The translations under genes were made by a program, and so were the position numbers. The notes below the pieces were generated by a model. The model saw only the letters and a program-made list of their open reading frames with translations. It was not told where the DNA came from and did not search any database. DNA of 64,000 nt from Streptomyces canus 299MFChir4.1 (lineage in GTDB: Bacteria > Actinomycetota > Actinomycetes > Streptomycetales > Streptomycetaceae): positions 416,593 to 480,592 of the forward strand of contig NZ_KB911584.1 of the NCBI RefSeq assembly GCF_000383615.1. The letters are read 5' to 3'. Below, one piece after another: positions 35,901 through 42,910 of the stretch (position 1 is its first letter; each line of letters starts with the position of its first letter).

Positions 35901-36849
35901 GACGGTCGGCGAGGGCGCGTTCCTCGCCGACGACACGCTGACCGCGCCGTACGAGCTGGGTGGCGGCTGGGTCAGGATCGGGCGCGCCGAGATCGGGCGG
36001 CGGGCGTTCCTCGGGAACTCGGGGATGACCGCGCCGGGGCGGAGTGTGCCGGACGGCGGCCTCGTCGGGGTGCTGTCGGCGACGCCGAAGAAGGCGAAGA
36101 AGGGCACGTCGTATCTGGGGCTGCCGCCGGTGAAGCTGCCGCGCAGCGCGGCCGACAGCGACCAGAGCCGGACGTACGAGCCCTCGGCGGGGCTGCTGTG
36201 GGCGCGCGGGCTGGTGGAGCTGTGCCGGATCGTGCCCGTGTTCTGCTCGGCCGGGCTGCTCGTGCTGACGATCGCCGCGCTGAGCGTGCTGGGGCCGTGG
36301 GCCTGGCTGCTGGCCGGGGTCGTGCTGCTCGCGGCCGGTGCGGTGGCCGGGCTGGTGTCGGTGGCCGCCAAGTGGGCGCTCGTGGGGCGGCACCGCAGTG
36401 GGGAGCACCCGCTGTGGAGCGGCTTCGTGTGGCGCAACGAGCTCGCGGACACCTTCGTCGAGGTGCTGGCGGTGCCATGGCTGGCGGGTGCCGTGCCCGG
36501 TACGCCGGTGATGACGGCGTGGCTGCGCGGGCTCGGCGCGAAGATCGGCAGGGGTGTCTGGGTGGAGAGCTACTGGCTGCCGGAGACCGACCTGGTGGAG
36601 CTGGGGGACGCGGCGACCGTGAACCGCGGCTGTGTGCTCCAGACCCACCTCTTCCACGACCGGATCTTGCGGACGGATACTGTGGTGCTCCGTGAGGGCG
36701 CCACGCTGGGCCCCGGCGGGATCGTGCTGCCCGGCAGCACGATCGGGGCCCGCACCACGCTGGGCCCCGCGTCGCTCGTCATGGCCGCGGAGTCCGTCCC
36801 GGACGACACCCGCTGGCTCGGCAACCCGATCGAGGCATGGCGGCCCTGA
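32983..36849 (+). CDS. Pls/PosA-type single-module NRPS (adenylation-thiolation-membrane synthetase)
   Basis: 1288 aa membrane synthetase with the same layout as epsilon-poly-L-lysine synthetase (Pls). Adenylation domain (about 30-510): T173-S-G-S-T-G-K-P-K-G core, NTYGPTEAT, YRSGDLV, GRADEQIKLGGRRIELGEVD, and LPTRTSGKVDRN with the catalytic Lys. Thiolation domain (about 520-590) with phosphopantetheine site S553 (FFAIGGSSL). Then three tandem units, each of a transmembrane hairpin (about 605-660, 845-910, 1080-1140) and a left-handed-beta-helix acyltransferase-like domain with IG-x-G hexapeptide motifs and closing motifs such as RWAGAPAVKLG or WLGNPIEAWRP. No conventional condensation or thioesterase domain. 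In Pls such domains join L-lysines through epsilon-amino groups. The product here is unknown. The stop overlaps the M1 peptidase start by 13 nt. Confidence 0.9.
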   Translation: MAAIDESSALGLLNEEFSAEIRAQFGDTARFSGGPAASPRTLVDVFDASVRSYPDELALDDGTTRLTYRALAVEVERLRLRLAEAGVGLGDRVGVRVPSGTNDLYVAILAVLAAGAAYVPVDAEDPDERAELVFGEAEVRAVLGAGHELTVDGRGEAPAARPGIQHDAWIIFTSGSTGKPKGVAVSHRSAAAFVDAEAALFLTDDPIGPGDRVMAGLSVAFDASCEEMWLAWRYGACLVPVPRSQVRSGADLGPWLVEQEITVVSTVPTLAALWEPETLNDVRLLIFGGEACPPELTQRLVTEGREVWNTYGPTEATVVACASLMSGEDPIRIGLPLNGWELAVVDEAGDPVPMGASGQLVIGGVGLARYLDAEKDAEKYAPLKSLGWERAYRSGDLVKAEPEGLVFLGRADEQIKLGGRRIELGEVDAALQALPGVAGAAAAVRTARSGNQLLVGYVVTQDGWDQAAAVERLRAELPAALVPLLAPVDDLPTRTSGKVDRNALPWPLEGLESAGPAEELYGTEAWLAEQWAEVLGIPVSSARDDFFAIGGSSLAAAQLTTRLRTRYPSAAVLDIYQQPALRKLARHLEKSAQDDGAARVIAPVPLRAQMIQLLVLIPLFTLTGLRWLLPLAAVGNLLPSYGWLPSASWWLVGAGALLLYSPPGRLAIAAGGARLLLRGVQPGRYPRGGSVHLRLWAAERLAEYTGATSLTGSWLERYARALGARIGPDVDLHSLPPVTGMLKLGRGAAVESEVDLSGWWLDGDRLEIGQVKVGGHAVVGTRSILFPGARVGKRAEVAPGSAVTGQIPTGQRWAGAPAVKLGKAKRNWPKERPARGTYWRVMYGLTGFSMSMLPVLAGGAAFLVARPFLAAFAPLKGAFLALVPATLAFGLAFALLLLVAVRLLSLGLREGTYPTHSRVGWQAWTVTQLMDRSRETLFPLYAGLVTPVWLRLLGMRIGRGAEVSTVLALPSLTTVGEGAFLADDTLTAPYELGGGWVRIGRAEIGRRAFLGNSGMTAPGRSVPDGGLVGVLSATPKKAKKGTSYLGLPPVKLPRSAADSDQSRTYEPSAGLLWARGLVELCRIVPVFCSAGLLVLTIAALSVLGPWAWLLAGVVLLAAGAVAGLVSVAAKWALVGRHRSGEHPLWSGFVWRNELADTFVEVLAVPWLAGAVPGTPVMTAWLRGLGAKIGRGVWVESYWLPETDLVELGDAATVNRGCVLQTHLFHDRILRTDTVVLREGATLGPGGIVLPGSTIGARTTLGPASLVMAAESVPDDTRWLGNPIEAWRP

Positions 36850-38303
36850 ACGCGGGCCACTCGGAGTCGGTGGGCGGTGTACCGGCGGATCCGAGTGGCA
36901 ACGCGGCGCAGGGAGCGGAAGCGGCAGTGGCAGTTCAGCAGGCGGCGGGTTCGGACCCGTACTTCCCGGACCACGGTGACGCCCGGTACCGGGTGCACCG
37001 CTACGAGCTCGCGCTGGACTACCGCCCCGCCCCGAACCGGCTGGCCGGGAGCGCCCGGATCAACGCCATCGCGGGGCGTTCACCGCTCGCCGAGTTCATG
37101 CTCAACCTGTCCGACTTCAAGATCGGCCGGGTCCGGGTGGACGGCCGGCCGGCGCACTACACGCATCGGGGCGGGAAGCTCAGGGTCCGGCCCGCGAAGC
37201 CGGTGCGGCCCGGGGCCGCGTTCACGGTCGAGATCCATTGGTCGGGCAATCCCAAGCCGGTGCACAGCCCTTGGGGCGGGCTGGGCTGGGAGGAGCTGGA
37301 GGACGGGGCGCTGGTGGCGAGCCAGCCCATCGGGGCGCCGTCCTGGTATCCGTGCAACGACCGGCCCGCGGACAAGGCCTCGTACCAGATCTCGATCACC
37401 ACGCCGTCCGCCTACGCGGTCGTGGCGGGCGGGCGGCTGCTGACCCGTACGACCAAGGCGTCCACGACGACCTGGGTGTACGAGCAGGCCGCGCCCACCT
37501 CCAGCTATCTCGTCGGGCTATCGATCGGCAAGTACCAGACGGTGCTGCTCGGTGACCCGGGGCCGGGCGGGGTGCCGCAGCACGGGCACATCCCGGCGCA
37601 TCTACTGCCGGAGTTCTCCCGGGACTTCGCACGGCAGCCGCAGATGATGGAGCTGTTCCAGGAGCTGTTCGGGCCGTATCCGTTCGACGAGTACGCGGTC
37701 GTCGTCACGGAGGAGGAGCTCGATGTGCCTGTCGAGGCCCAGGGTTTGTCGCTGTTCGGCGCCAACCATGTGGACGGCGCCCGGGGTTGGGAGCGGCTGG
37801 TGGCGCACGAGCTGGCGCACCAGTGGTTCGGCAACAGCGTGTCCATCGCGGACTGGCGGCACATCTGGCTGAACGAGGGGTTCGCCAAGTACGCCGAGTG
37901 GCTGTGGTCGGAGCGCTCGGGGGGCCGTACGGCCCAGCAACTGGCCGCTGCCGCACACCGGTTGCTGTCCTCGCTGCCCCAGGACCTGCGGCTGGCCGAC
38001 CCGGGCCGCAAGTCGATGTTCGACGACCGGCTCTACGAGCGTGGCGGGCTCACCGTGCACGCGCTGCGCTGCGCCATGGGCGACGAGGCGTTCTTCCGGA
38101 TGCTGCGCGGCTGGGCCGGGCTGCACCGGGGCGGGGCCGTGACCACCTCGACGTTCACGGCCCACGTCAACCGGTTCGCGGACGAGTCGCTGAACGGACT
38201 CCTCGACGCGTGGGTGTACGGCGTGGCGCTGCCTCCGCTGCCGACGCCGATCCCGGCGCGGCCGACGCACCCGCCGACCAACACCGGCAGGGTGCAGCCG
38301 TGA
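36837..38303 (+). CDS. M1-family zinc aminopeptidase-like metallopeptidase
   Basis: 488 aa. Residues about 50-240 form the beta-rich N-terminal domain (YRVHRYELALDYRP). The thermolysin-like domain has H324-E-L-A-H328-QWFGN and the third ligand E347 in LNEGFAKYAEW, with a downstream Tyr in YERGGLTVHALR. The usual G-x-M-E-N exopeptidase motif is not present; the equivalent stretch reads VEAQGLSLFGANH. The C-terminus is Pro-rich and lacks the long helical domain of APN. There is no clear signal peptide. It overlaps the synthetase gene by 13 nt and the next gene by 4 nt, so all three are probably translated together. Zinc aminopeptidases are known to degrade epsilon-poly-lysine in producers, which fits this pairing by inference. 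Confidence 0.9.
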   Translation: MAALNAGHSESVGGVPADPSGNAAQGAEAAVAVQQAAGSDPYFPDHGDARYRVHRYELALDYRPAPNRLAGSARINAIAGRSPLAEFMLNLSDFKIGRVRVDGRPAHYTHRGGKLRVRPAKPVRPGAAFTVEIHWSGNPKPVHSPWGGLGWEELEDGALVASQPIGAPSWYPCNDRPADKASYQISITTPSAYAVVAGGRLLTRTTKASTTTWVYEQAAPTSSYLVGLSIGKYQTVLLGDPGPGGVPQHGHIPAHLLPEFSRDFARQPQMMELFQELFGPYPFDEYAVVVTEEELDVPVEAQGLSLFGANHVDGARGWERLVAHELAHQWFGNSVSIADWRHIWLNEGFAKYAEWLWSERSGGRTAQQLAAAAHRLLSSLPQDLRLADPGRKSMFDDRLYERGGLTVHALRCAMGDEAFFRMLRGWAGLHRGGAVTTSTFTAHVNRFADESLNGLLDAWVYGVALPPLPTPIPARPTHPPTNTGRVQP

Positions 38304-38692
38304 CCCGACGTGCCTCACGGCAACGGCCCGGTTGCCCTTGCGGTCTCCAGGAGCCGTACGACAACTGCTGCGGCCGCTTCCACCGGGGCGAGTCGGCGGC
38401 ACCCACCGCCGAAGCGCTCATGCGCTCGCGCTACAGCGCCTTCGTGAAGCTGGAGCGGGACTACCTGCTGCGCACCTGGCACCCCCGGACCCGGCCCGGC
38501 TCGCTGGACCTCGACCCGGGCATGCGCTGGACCGGCCTTGAGATCCTGGACACGACCGGCGGTTCGGCCTTCCACGGCTCCGGGACGGTGACGTTCCGCG
38601 CCTCGTTCAAGGGCGGCTCCCTGCACGAACGCAGCCGTTTCGAGCGGGTCGACGGAACCTGGGTGTACGTCGACGGGGAGTTCCTCGGCTGA
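38300..38692 (+). CDS. YchJ-like (UPF0225) SEC-C zinc-binding protein
   Basis: 130 aa, GTG start overlapping the M1 peptidase stop (GTGA). N-terminal cysteine cluster CPCGLQEPYDNCCGRFH resembles a SEC-C zinc motif; the rest is a cystatin/NTF2-like domain (ALMRSRYSAFVKLERDYLLRTWHP split at SAFVKLERDYLLRTWH; GTVTFRASFK; ERSRFERVDGTWVYVDGEF). YchJ-family proteins are widespread and uncharacterised. Probably cytoplasmic. Confidence 0.88.
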   Translation: MTRRASRQRPGCPCGLQEPYDNCCGRFHRGESAAPTAEALMRSRYSAFVKLERDYLLRTWHPRTRPGSLDLDPGMRWTGLEILDTTGGSAFHGSGTVTFRASFKGGSLHERSRFERVDGTWVYVDGEFLG

Positions 38693-38693
38693 A

Positions 38694-39395
38694 CTACGGC
38701 GCGAGGATGTCGAGTTCCTGAAGGGCGCCTTCCGCGATCTCGCGGGTCAGCTCCTCCGCGTGGCCCGCGTCGCCCGCGCGGATCGCCTCGGCGAGCCGGA
38801 CATGGAGGGTGACGGCGGCCGGGTCGGGGTCCTCGAACATGACCTCGTGGCGGGTGCGGCCGGTGAGGACCTCGGCGACGACGTCACCGAGGCGGGCGAA
38901 CATCTCGTTGCCGGAGGCGTTGAGGATCACCCGGTGGAAGGCGATGTCGTGGAGGAGGTAGCCCTCCAGCCGGTGGCCCTTGGAATTGGCGACCATGCCG
39001 AGCGCGCACTCGGTGAGTTCGGCGCACTGTTCGGCGGTGGCGTGCTTGGCGGCGAGGCCCGCCGCCACCGGCTCGATCGCCGAGCGCAGCACGGTCAGTG
39101 AACGCAGCTGCTGCGGACGGTCGGCGCCGGCCAGCCGCCAGCGGATGACCTGGGGGTCGTAGACGTTCCACTCGGCCTTGGGGCGGACCGTCACGCCCAC
39201 GCGGCGGCGGGACTCGACCAGGTGCATGGACTCCAGGACCCGGACCGCCTCGCGCATCACGGAGCGTGAGACGTCGAAACGCTGGGCGAGTTCGTCGGTG
39301 CGCAGAACGCTGCCCGGCGGGTACTCACCCGCGGTGATCGCGGGTCCGAGGGCGTCCAGTACGCGTCCGTGCAGCCCCCGGCCCGATGTGCTCAT
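38694..39395 (-). CDS. gntR: GntR-family regulator of gluconate genes (FadR/FCD subfamily)
   Basis: 233 aa. Winged helix about residues 8-75 (YPPGSVLRTDELAQRFDVSRSVMREAVRVLESMHLV split at LRTDELAQRFDVSRSVMREA) and an FCD domain about 95-225 with possible ligand residues in DIAFHRVIL and TLHVRLAEAI. It is divergent from gntK-gntP, the standard arrangement for the gluconate repressor, released by gluconate or 6-phosphogluconate. A perfect palindrome lies in the shared region. The stop is 1 bp from the YchJ-like stop (convergent). Confidence 0.88.
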   Translation of the reverse strand: MSTSGRGLHGRVLDALGPAITAGEYPPGSVLRTDELAQRFDVSRSVMREAVRVLESMHLVESRRRVGVTVRPKAEWNVYDPQVIRWRLAGADRPQQLRSLTVLRSAIEPVAAGLAAKHATAEQCAELTECALGMVANSKGHRLEGYLLHDIAFHRVILNASGNEMFARLGDVVAEVLTGRTRHEVMFEDPDPAAVTLHVRLAEAIRAGDAGHAEELTREIAEGALQELDILAP

Positions 39396-39429
39396 GCACT
39401 CAGAGTACGGGGCGCGTCACGCCAAGAAA

Positions 39430-39440
39430 AAGTCAGACTT
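39430..39440. promoter_or_regulatory. Short palindrome between gntR and gntK
   Basis: AAGTCAGACTT (4-bp arms around CAG), 35 bp upstream of the gntR start, could be a GntR half-site pair or part of the gntR promoter. Weak on its own. Confidence 0.3.
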
Positions 39441-39489
39441 ATTCATCACAGGGTCTTGAATTTGTCGTATGTAATCGGCTTCAGTTGCG

Positions 39490-39506
39490 TCGACATCGGA
39501 TGTCGA
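39490..39506. promoter_or_regulatory. Candidate GntR operator
   Basis: Perfect 17-bp palindrome TCGACATC-G-GATGTCGA, 27 bp upstream of the gntK start and inside the divergent gntR/gntK region. Confidence 0.6.
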
Positions 39507-39532
39507 GGGCGACAACAGACAGTGAGGCAGCG

Positions 39533-40039
39533 ATGAGTACCCCGAAGGTCGTCGTGGTCATGGGCGTCGCGGGCACCGGCAAGACCACCATCGGTCCCCT
39601 GCTCGCGGCCCGGCTCGGCGTCCCCTACGCCGAGGGCGACGACTTCCACCCCCCGGCCAACATCGCCAAGATGTCGGCCGGAACTCCGCTCACCGACGAC
39701 GACCGGTGGCCGTGGCTGGACGCCATCGGCTCCTGGGCGCACGGGCGGGCGGGACTCGGCGGGGTGGTCAGCTGCTCGGCGCTGAAGCGGTCGTACCGCG
39801 ACCGGCTGCGGGGCGAGGCGCCCGGGGTCGTCTTCGTGCACCTGGCGGGCGACCGCTCCCTCATCGAGGACCGGATGTCGCACCGGCGGGGGCACTTCAT
39901 GCCCACCGCGCTCCTCGACTCGCAGTTCGCCACGCTCCAGCCCCTCCAGGAGGACGAGGCCGGGGTCGTGGTGGACGTGTCCGGCGGTCCGGAGGAGATC
40001 ACCGGACGGGCCGCGAAGGCGCTCGCCGCACTCCCGTAA
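39533..40039 (+). CDS. gntK: Gluconokinase
   Basis: 168 aa P-loop kinase forming 6-phosphogluconate from gluconate and ATP. Walker A is G11-V-A-G-T-G-K17-T-T; GDDFHPPANIAKMSAGTPLTDDDRWPWLD is the substrate and lid signature (seen as GDDFHPPANIAKMSAG then DDDRWPWL), with CSALKRSYRD and MPTALLDSQFATL. The ATG at 39533 gives the family N-terminus. 100 bp before gntP, same operon. Confidence 0.96.
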   Translation: MSTPKVVVVMGVAGTGKTTIGPLLAARLGVPYAEGDDFHPPANIAKMSAGTPLTDDDRWPWLDAIGSWAHGRAGLGGVVSCSALKRSYRDRLRGEAPGVVFVHLAGDRSLIEDRMSHRRGHFMPTALLDSQFATLQPLQEDEAGVVVDVSGGPEEITGRAAKALAALP

Positions 40040-40139
40040 CACCGCTCTTCACTCGCGCGACACCCCTCTGTCCCGCATCACCCCTCTCCCCGCATCACCC
40101 CTTTCCGAAGAACGTCCCCGTACCTGCAAGGGAAACCCC

Positions 40140-41537
40140 GTGACCAGACTCAGCGTCGAGATGCTGGCAGCGGACGCACCGGAGCCGATCACCTCGGCCG
40201 GTCACGCTCAGCTGGGCATCGCCGTCCTGGTGGGCATCGCCGTCATCGTGCTGCTCATCACCCAGTTCAAGCTCCACGCGTTCCTGTCGCTGACCCTGGG
40301 CACGCTCGTGCTCGGCGCTGTCGCCGGAGCGCCGCTCGACAAGACCATCCTCAGCTTCACCACCGGGCTCGGCACCACGGTCGCCGGCGTCGGCGTGCTG
40401 ATCGCCCTCGGCGCGATCCTCGGCAAGATGCTCGCCGACTCGGGCGGGGCCGACCAGATCGTCGACACGATCCTCGCGAAGGCGGGCGGCCGTTCGATGC
40501 CGTGGGCGATGGTCCTGATCGCCTCCGTCATCGGGCTGCCGCTGTTCTTCGAGGTCGGCGTCGTGCTGCTGATCCCGGTCGTGCTGATGGTCGCCAAGCG
40601 CGGCAACTACTCCCTGATGCGGATCGGCATCCCGGCACTCGCGGGTCTGTCCGTGATGCACGGCCTGGTGCCGCCGCACCCCGGCCCGCTGGTGGCGATC
40701 GACGCGGTGCAGGCCAACCTCGGGGTGACCCTCGCGCTCGGCGTGCTGGTCGCCATCCCGACGGTGATCGTCGCGGGGCCGCTGTTCTCGAAGGTCGCGG
40801 CCCGCTGGGTGGACGTCCCCGCGCCCGACCGGATGATCCCGCAGCGTGCCTCGGAGGAACTGGACAAGCGCCCCGCCTTCGGCCCCACGCTCGCCACGAT
40901 CCTCCTCCCGGTCGTCCTGATGCTCTCCAAGGCGCTGGTCGACATCGTGATCGACGACCCCGACCACACCGTGCAGCGCGTCTTCGACGTCGTCGGCTCC
41001 CCGCTGATCGCCCTGCTGGCCTCGGTCCTCGTGGGCATCTTCACGCTCCTGCGCCCCGCCGGCTTCGGCAAGGACCGCCTCACCCCGCTCGTCGAGAAGG
41101 GCCTCGCGCCGATCGCGGGCATCCTGCTGATCGTCGGCGCGGGCGGCGGCTTCAAGCAGACCCTGATCGACTCCGGTGTGGGTCAGATGGTCCTGGACAT
41201 CTCCAAGGACTGGTCGATACCGGCGCTGCTGCTGGCCTGGCTGATAGCGGTGGCGATCCGCCTGGCCACGGGCTCGGCGACGGTGGCCACGGTCTCCGCG
41301 GCCGGCCTGGTGGCCCCGCTCGCCGCCGACATGTCGACCGCCCACACGGCCCTGCTCGTCCTCGCCATCGGCGCCGGCTCGCTCTTCTTCAGCCATGTCA
41401 ACGACGCCGGGTTCTGGCTGGTCAAGGAGTACTTCGGTCTGAGCGTCGGTCAGACGGTCAAGACCTGGTCGATCATGGAGACGATCATCTCCGTGGTGGC
41501 GGGCGGTCTGGTGCTGCTGCTGTCGCTGGTCCTGTAG
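40140..41537 (+). CDS. gntP: Gluconate:H+ symporter (GntP family)
   Basis: 465 aa integral membrane protein with about 12-14 hydrophobic segments. Signatures include AGVGVLIALGAILGKMLADSGG, GLPLFFEVGVVLLIPVV, MHGLVPPHPGPLVAID, ATGSATVATVSAAGLVAPL and FFSHVNDAGFWLVKEYFGL (each cut below 20 residues when matched). GTG start at 40140 after GCAAGGGAAAC. It takes up gluconate for GntK. Confidence 0.96.
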   Translation: MTRLSVEMLAADAPEPITSAGHAQLGIAVLVGIAVIVLLITQFKLHAFLSLTLGTLVLGAVAGAPLDKTILSFTTGLGTTVAGVGVLIALGAILGKMLADSGGADQIVDTILAKAGGRSMPWAMVLIASVIGLPLFFEVGVVLLIPVVLMVAKRGNYSLMRIGIPALAGLSVMHGLVPPHPGPLVAIDAVQANLGVTLALGVLVAIPTVIVAGPLFSKVAARWVDVPAPDRMIPQRASEELDKRPAFGPTLATILLPVVLMLSKALVDIVIDDPDHTVQRVFDVVGSPLIALLASVLVGIFTLLRPAGFGKDRLTPLVEKGLAPIAGILLIVGAGGGFKQTLIDSGVGQMVLDISKDWSIPALLLAWLIAVAIRLATGSATVATVSAAGLVAPLAADMSTAHTALLVLAIGAGSLFFSHVNDAGFWLVKEYFGLSVGQTVKTWSIMETIISVVAGGLVLLLSLVL

Positions 41538-41562
41538 GGGTACGACCACGAGAGCACCCGAG

Positions 41563-41592
41563 CGGGCGAGGCACGGTTTCCGGCCTCGCCCG
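41563..41592 (+). terminator. Terminator hairpin after gntP
   Basis: CGGGCGAGG pairs with CCTCGCCCG, 12-nt loop, 25 bp past the gntP stop. Confidence 0.6.
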
Positions 41593-41650
41593 TCCGCCGT
41601 TGCCGGCCCGACCCCGGGGAGCCGGCGTCGAGGTGCCCTAGAGTCACCGC

Positions 41651-42250
41651 ATGCGGCGAAGGACGGGACTGGCGGTGGCCGGGGCTGCGGCCCTTGTCTG
41701 GGGCGAGTGGGTGAACTGGCGCTGGTCCCGAGCACTGGTGGGGAACAGCGAGGGCGCCTCCGCGGCCGTGGTGGTGCTGGGCTACCGCAACTCCCGGACG
41801 ACGGTGAACCTGGTCAACCGATGGCGCGTCCGTGCCGGGATCCGTTCGATCAGCGCCGACGGTGGGCACGGGACCCGCGTGATCTTCAGCGGCGGTACGA
41901 CCGGCAGCGGCGCCACGGAGGCCCGGCTGATGGCCGACTACGCGAAGTCGGTGCTCGCGTTCGAGGGACCGGTGCTCCTGGAGGACCGTTCCACGACGAC
42001 GTGGGAGAACATCACGAACGTGATCCCGCTGCTCGAGAACGTGGACCGCATCAAGATCGTCTCCCAGCCGGCTCACGCGCTCAAGGCCCGCGCGTACCTG
42101 CGGCGGCAGCGCCCGGATCTGGCGGCGCGGCTGGTGCGCGCGGACGACTACCGACCCGGCGAATGGATCGTCGTCAAACCGCTGCTGGCGTTGTACGGAC
42201 TGTGGACGCTCCGCGGTCTGCGGGCCGACGAGCGGAGGCTCGCGCCGTAG
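41651..42250 (+). CDS. DUF218 / YdcF-ElyC-like protein
   Basis: 199 aa. One N-terminal hydrophobic segment (TGLAVAGAAALVWGEWV) anchors it to the membrane. The DUF218 core follows: AVVVLGYRN, RVIFSGGTTGSGATEARLMADYA with conserved S-G-G and E, LLEDRSTTTWENI, and IKIVSQPAHALKARAYLRR. Members such as ElyC/SanA/YdcF affect envelope properties; the enzymatic role is unclear. Monocistronic by appearance. Confidence 0.87.
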   Translation: MRRRTGLAVAGAAALVWGEWVNWRWSRALVGNSEGASAAVVVLGYRNSRTTVNLVNRWRVRAGIRSISADGGHGTRVIFSGGTTGSGATEARLMADYAKSVLAFEGPVLLEDRSTTTWENITNVIPLLENVDRIKIVSQPAHALKARAYLRRQRPDLAARLVRADDYRPGEWIVVKPLLALYGLWTLRGLRADERRLAP

Positions 42251-42286
42251 CGAGCGGCTGTACGCAGTGTGAGGTCGCGCTTCGCG

Positions 42287-42910
42287 CTACGGCCGCCACA
42301 GGGGGTGCTCCCGTTCCGCCCACTCCCGGCTCACCGACCCCGTCCGCAGCCCTCGTCGGGCCTCCGGGTCGCCGAGGGCCATGCCGATGTGGCCCGCGAG
42401 GACGATTCCGATGGTCAGGGCCAGCCAGTCGTGGACGAAGGTCGCGCTGGTACGCCACTGGATCGGGGTGAGGTGGGTGAACCACATCAGCAGGCCGGTG
42501 CCGAGCATGACGAGGGTCGCGCCGGCGATCCAGGAGGCGTAGACCTTCTGGCCCGCGTTGAACTTGCCCGCCGGGCGGGAGGACCGGCGTTTGTCGCGGT
42601 GCAACGCGGCTCGCAGCCAGACCCGGTCGTGGGGGCCGAAGCGGTTCAGGAAGCCCAGGTCGGCGCGGAAGGCGCGGGAGGCCAGGCCGATGAGGACGGG
42701 TACCGGCAGGGCCAGGCCCGCCCATTCGTGGATGCGGACCACCAGCTCACGGCGGCCGACGAGTTCGGCGAACTGGGGGACGTAGAGAGCGGCCGCCGTC
42801 ACCACGCAGACGCCCATCAGTGCGGCGGTCGCGCGGTGGACCCACTTCTGGCTGCGCCCGAAACGCCGGACGGGCGCCTGCGGTGCCGCGTCAACTCGTA
42901 GGATCATCAT
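42287..42910 (-). CDS. Membrane cytochrome b subunit (YedZ/formate-dehydrogenase-gamma-like)
   Basis: 207 aa with four predicted membrane helices and conserved histidines suited to b-haem ligation: KWVHRATAALM (helix 1), VVRIHEWAGLALPVPVLIG (helix 2), WFTHL (helix 3) and FVHDWLALTIGIVLAGHIGMAL (helix 4, two His; quoted below 20 as VHDWLALTIG and VLAGHIGMAL). It overlaps the molybdopterin enzyme gene by 20 nt and presumably passes electrons to it, as YedZ does for YedY. Confidence 0.82.
   Translation of the reverse strand: MMILRVDAAPQAPVRRFGRSQKWVHRATAALMGVCVVTAAALYVPQFAELVGRRELVVRIHEWAGLALPVPVLIGLASRAFRADLGFLNRFGPHDRVWLRAALHRDKRRSSRPAGKFNAGQKVYASWIAGATLVMLGTGLLMWFTHLTPIQWRTSATFVHDWLALTIGIVLAGHIGMALGDPEARRGLRTGSVSREWAEREHPLWRP

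Noticed and set aside
32872..36657. 1261-codon open frame antisense to the Pls-like gene
   Set aside because: Compositional shadow of a GC-rich gene: its sequence is Arg/Pro/Gln-rich with no domain, while the plus-strand frame has clear NRPS motifs.
32610..38692. Integrated element bounded by tRNA-Leu attachment sites
   Set aside because: No integrase, relaxase or repeated tRNA 3' end was noticed, so the insertion idea is kept only as a finding to test.
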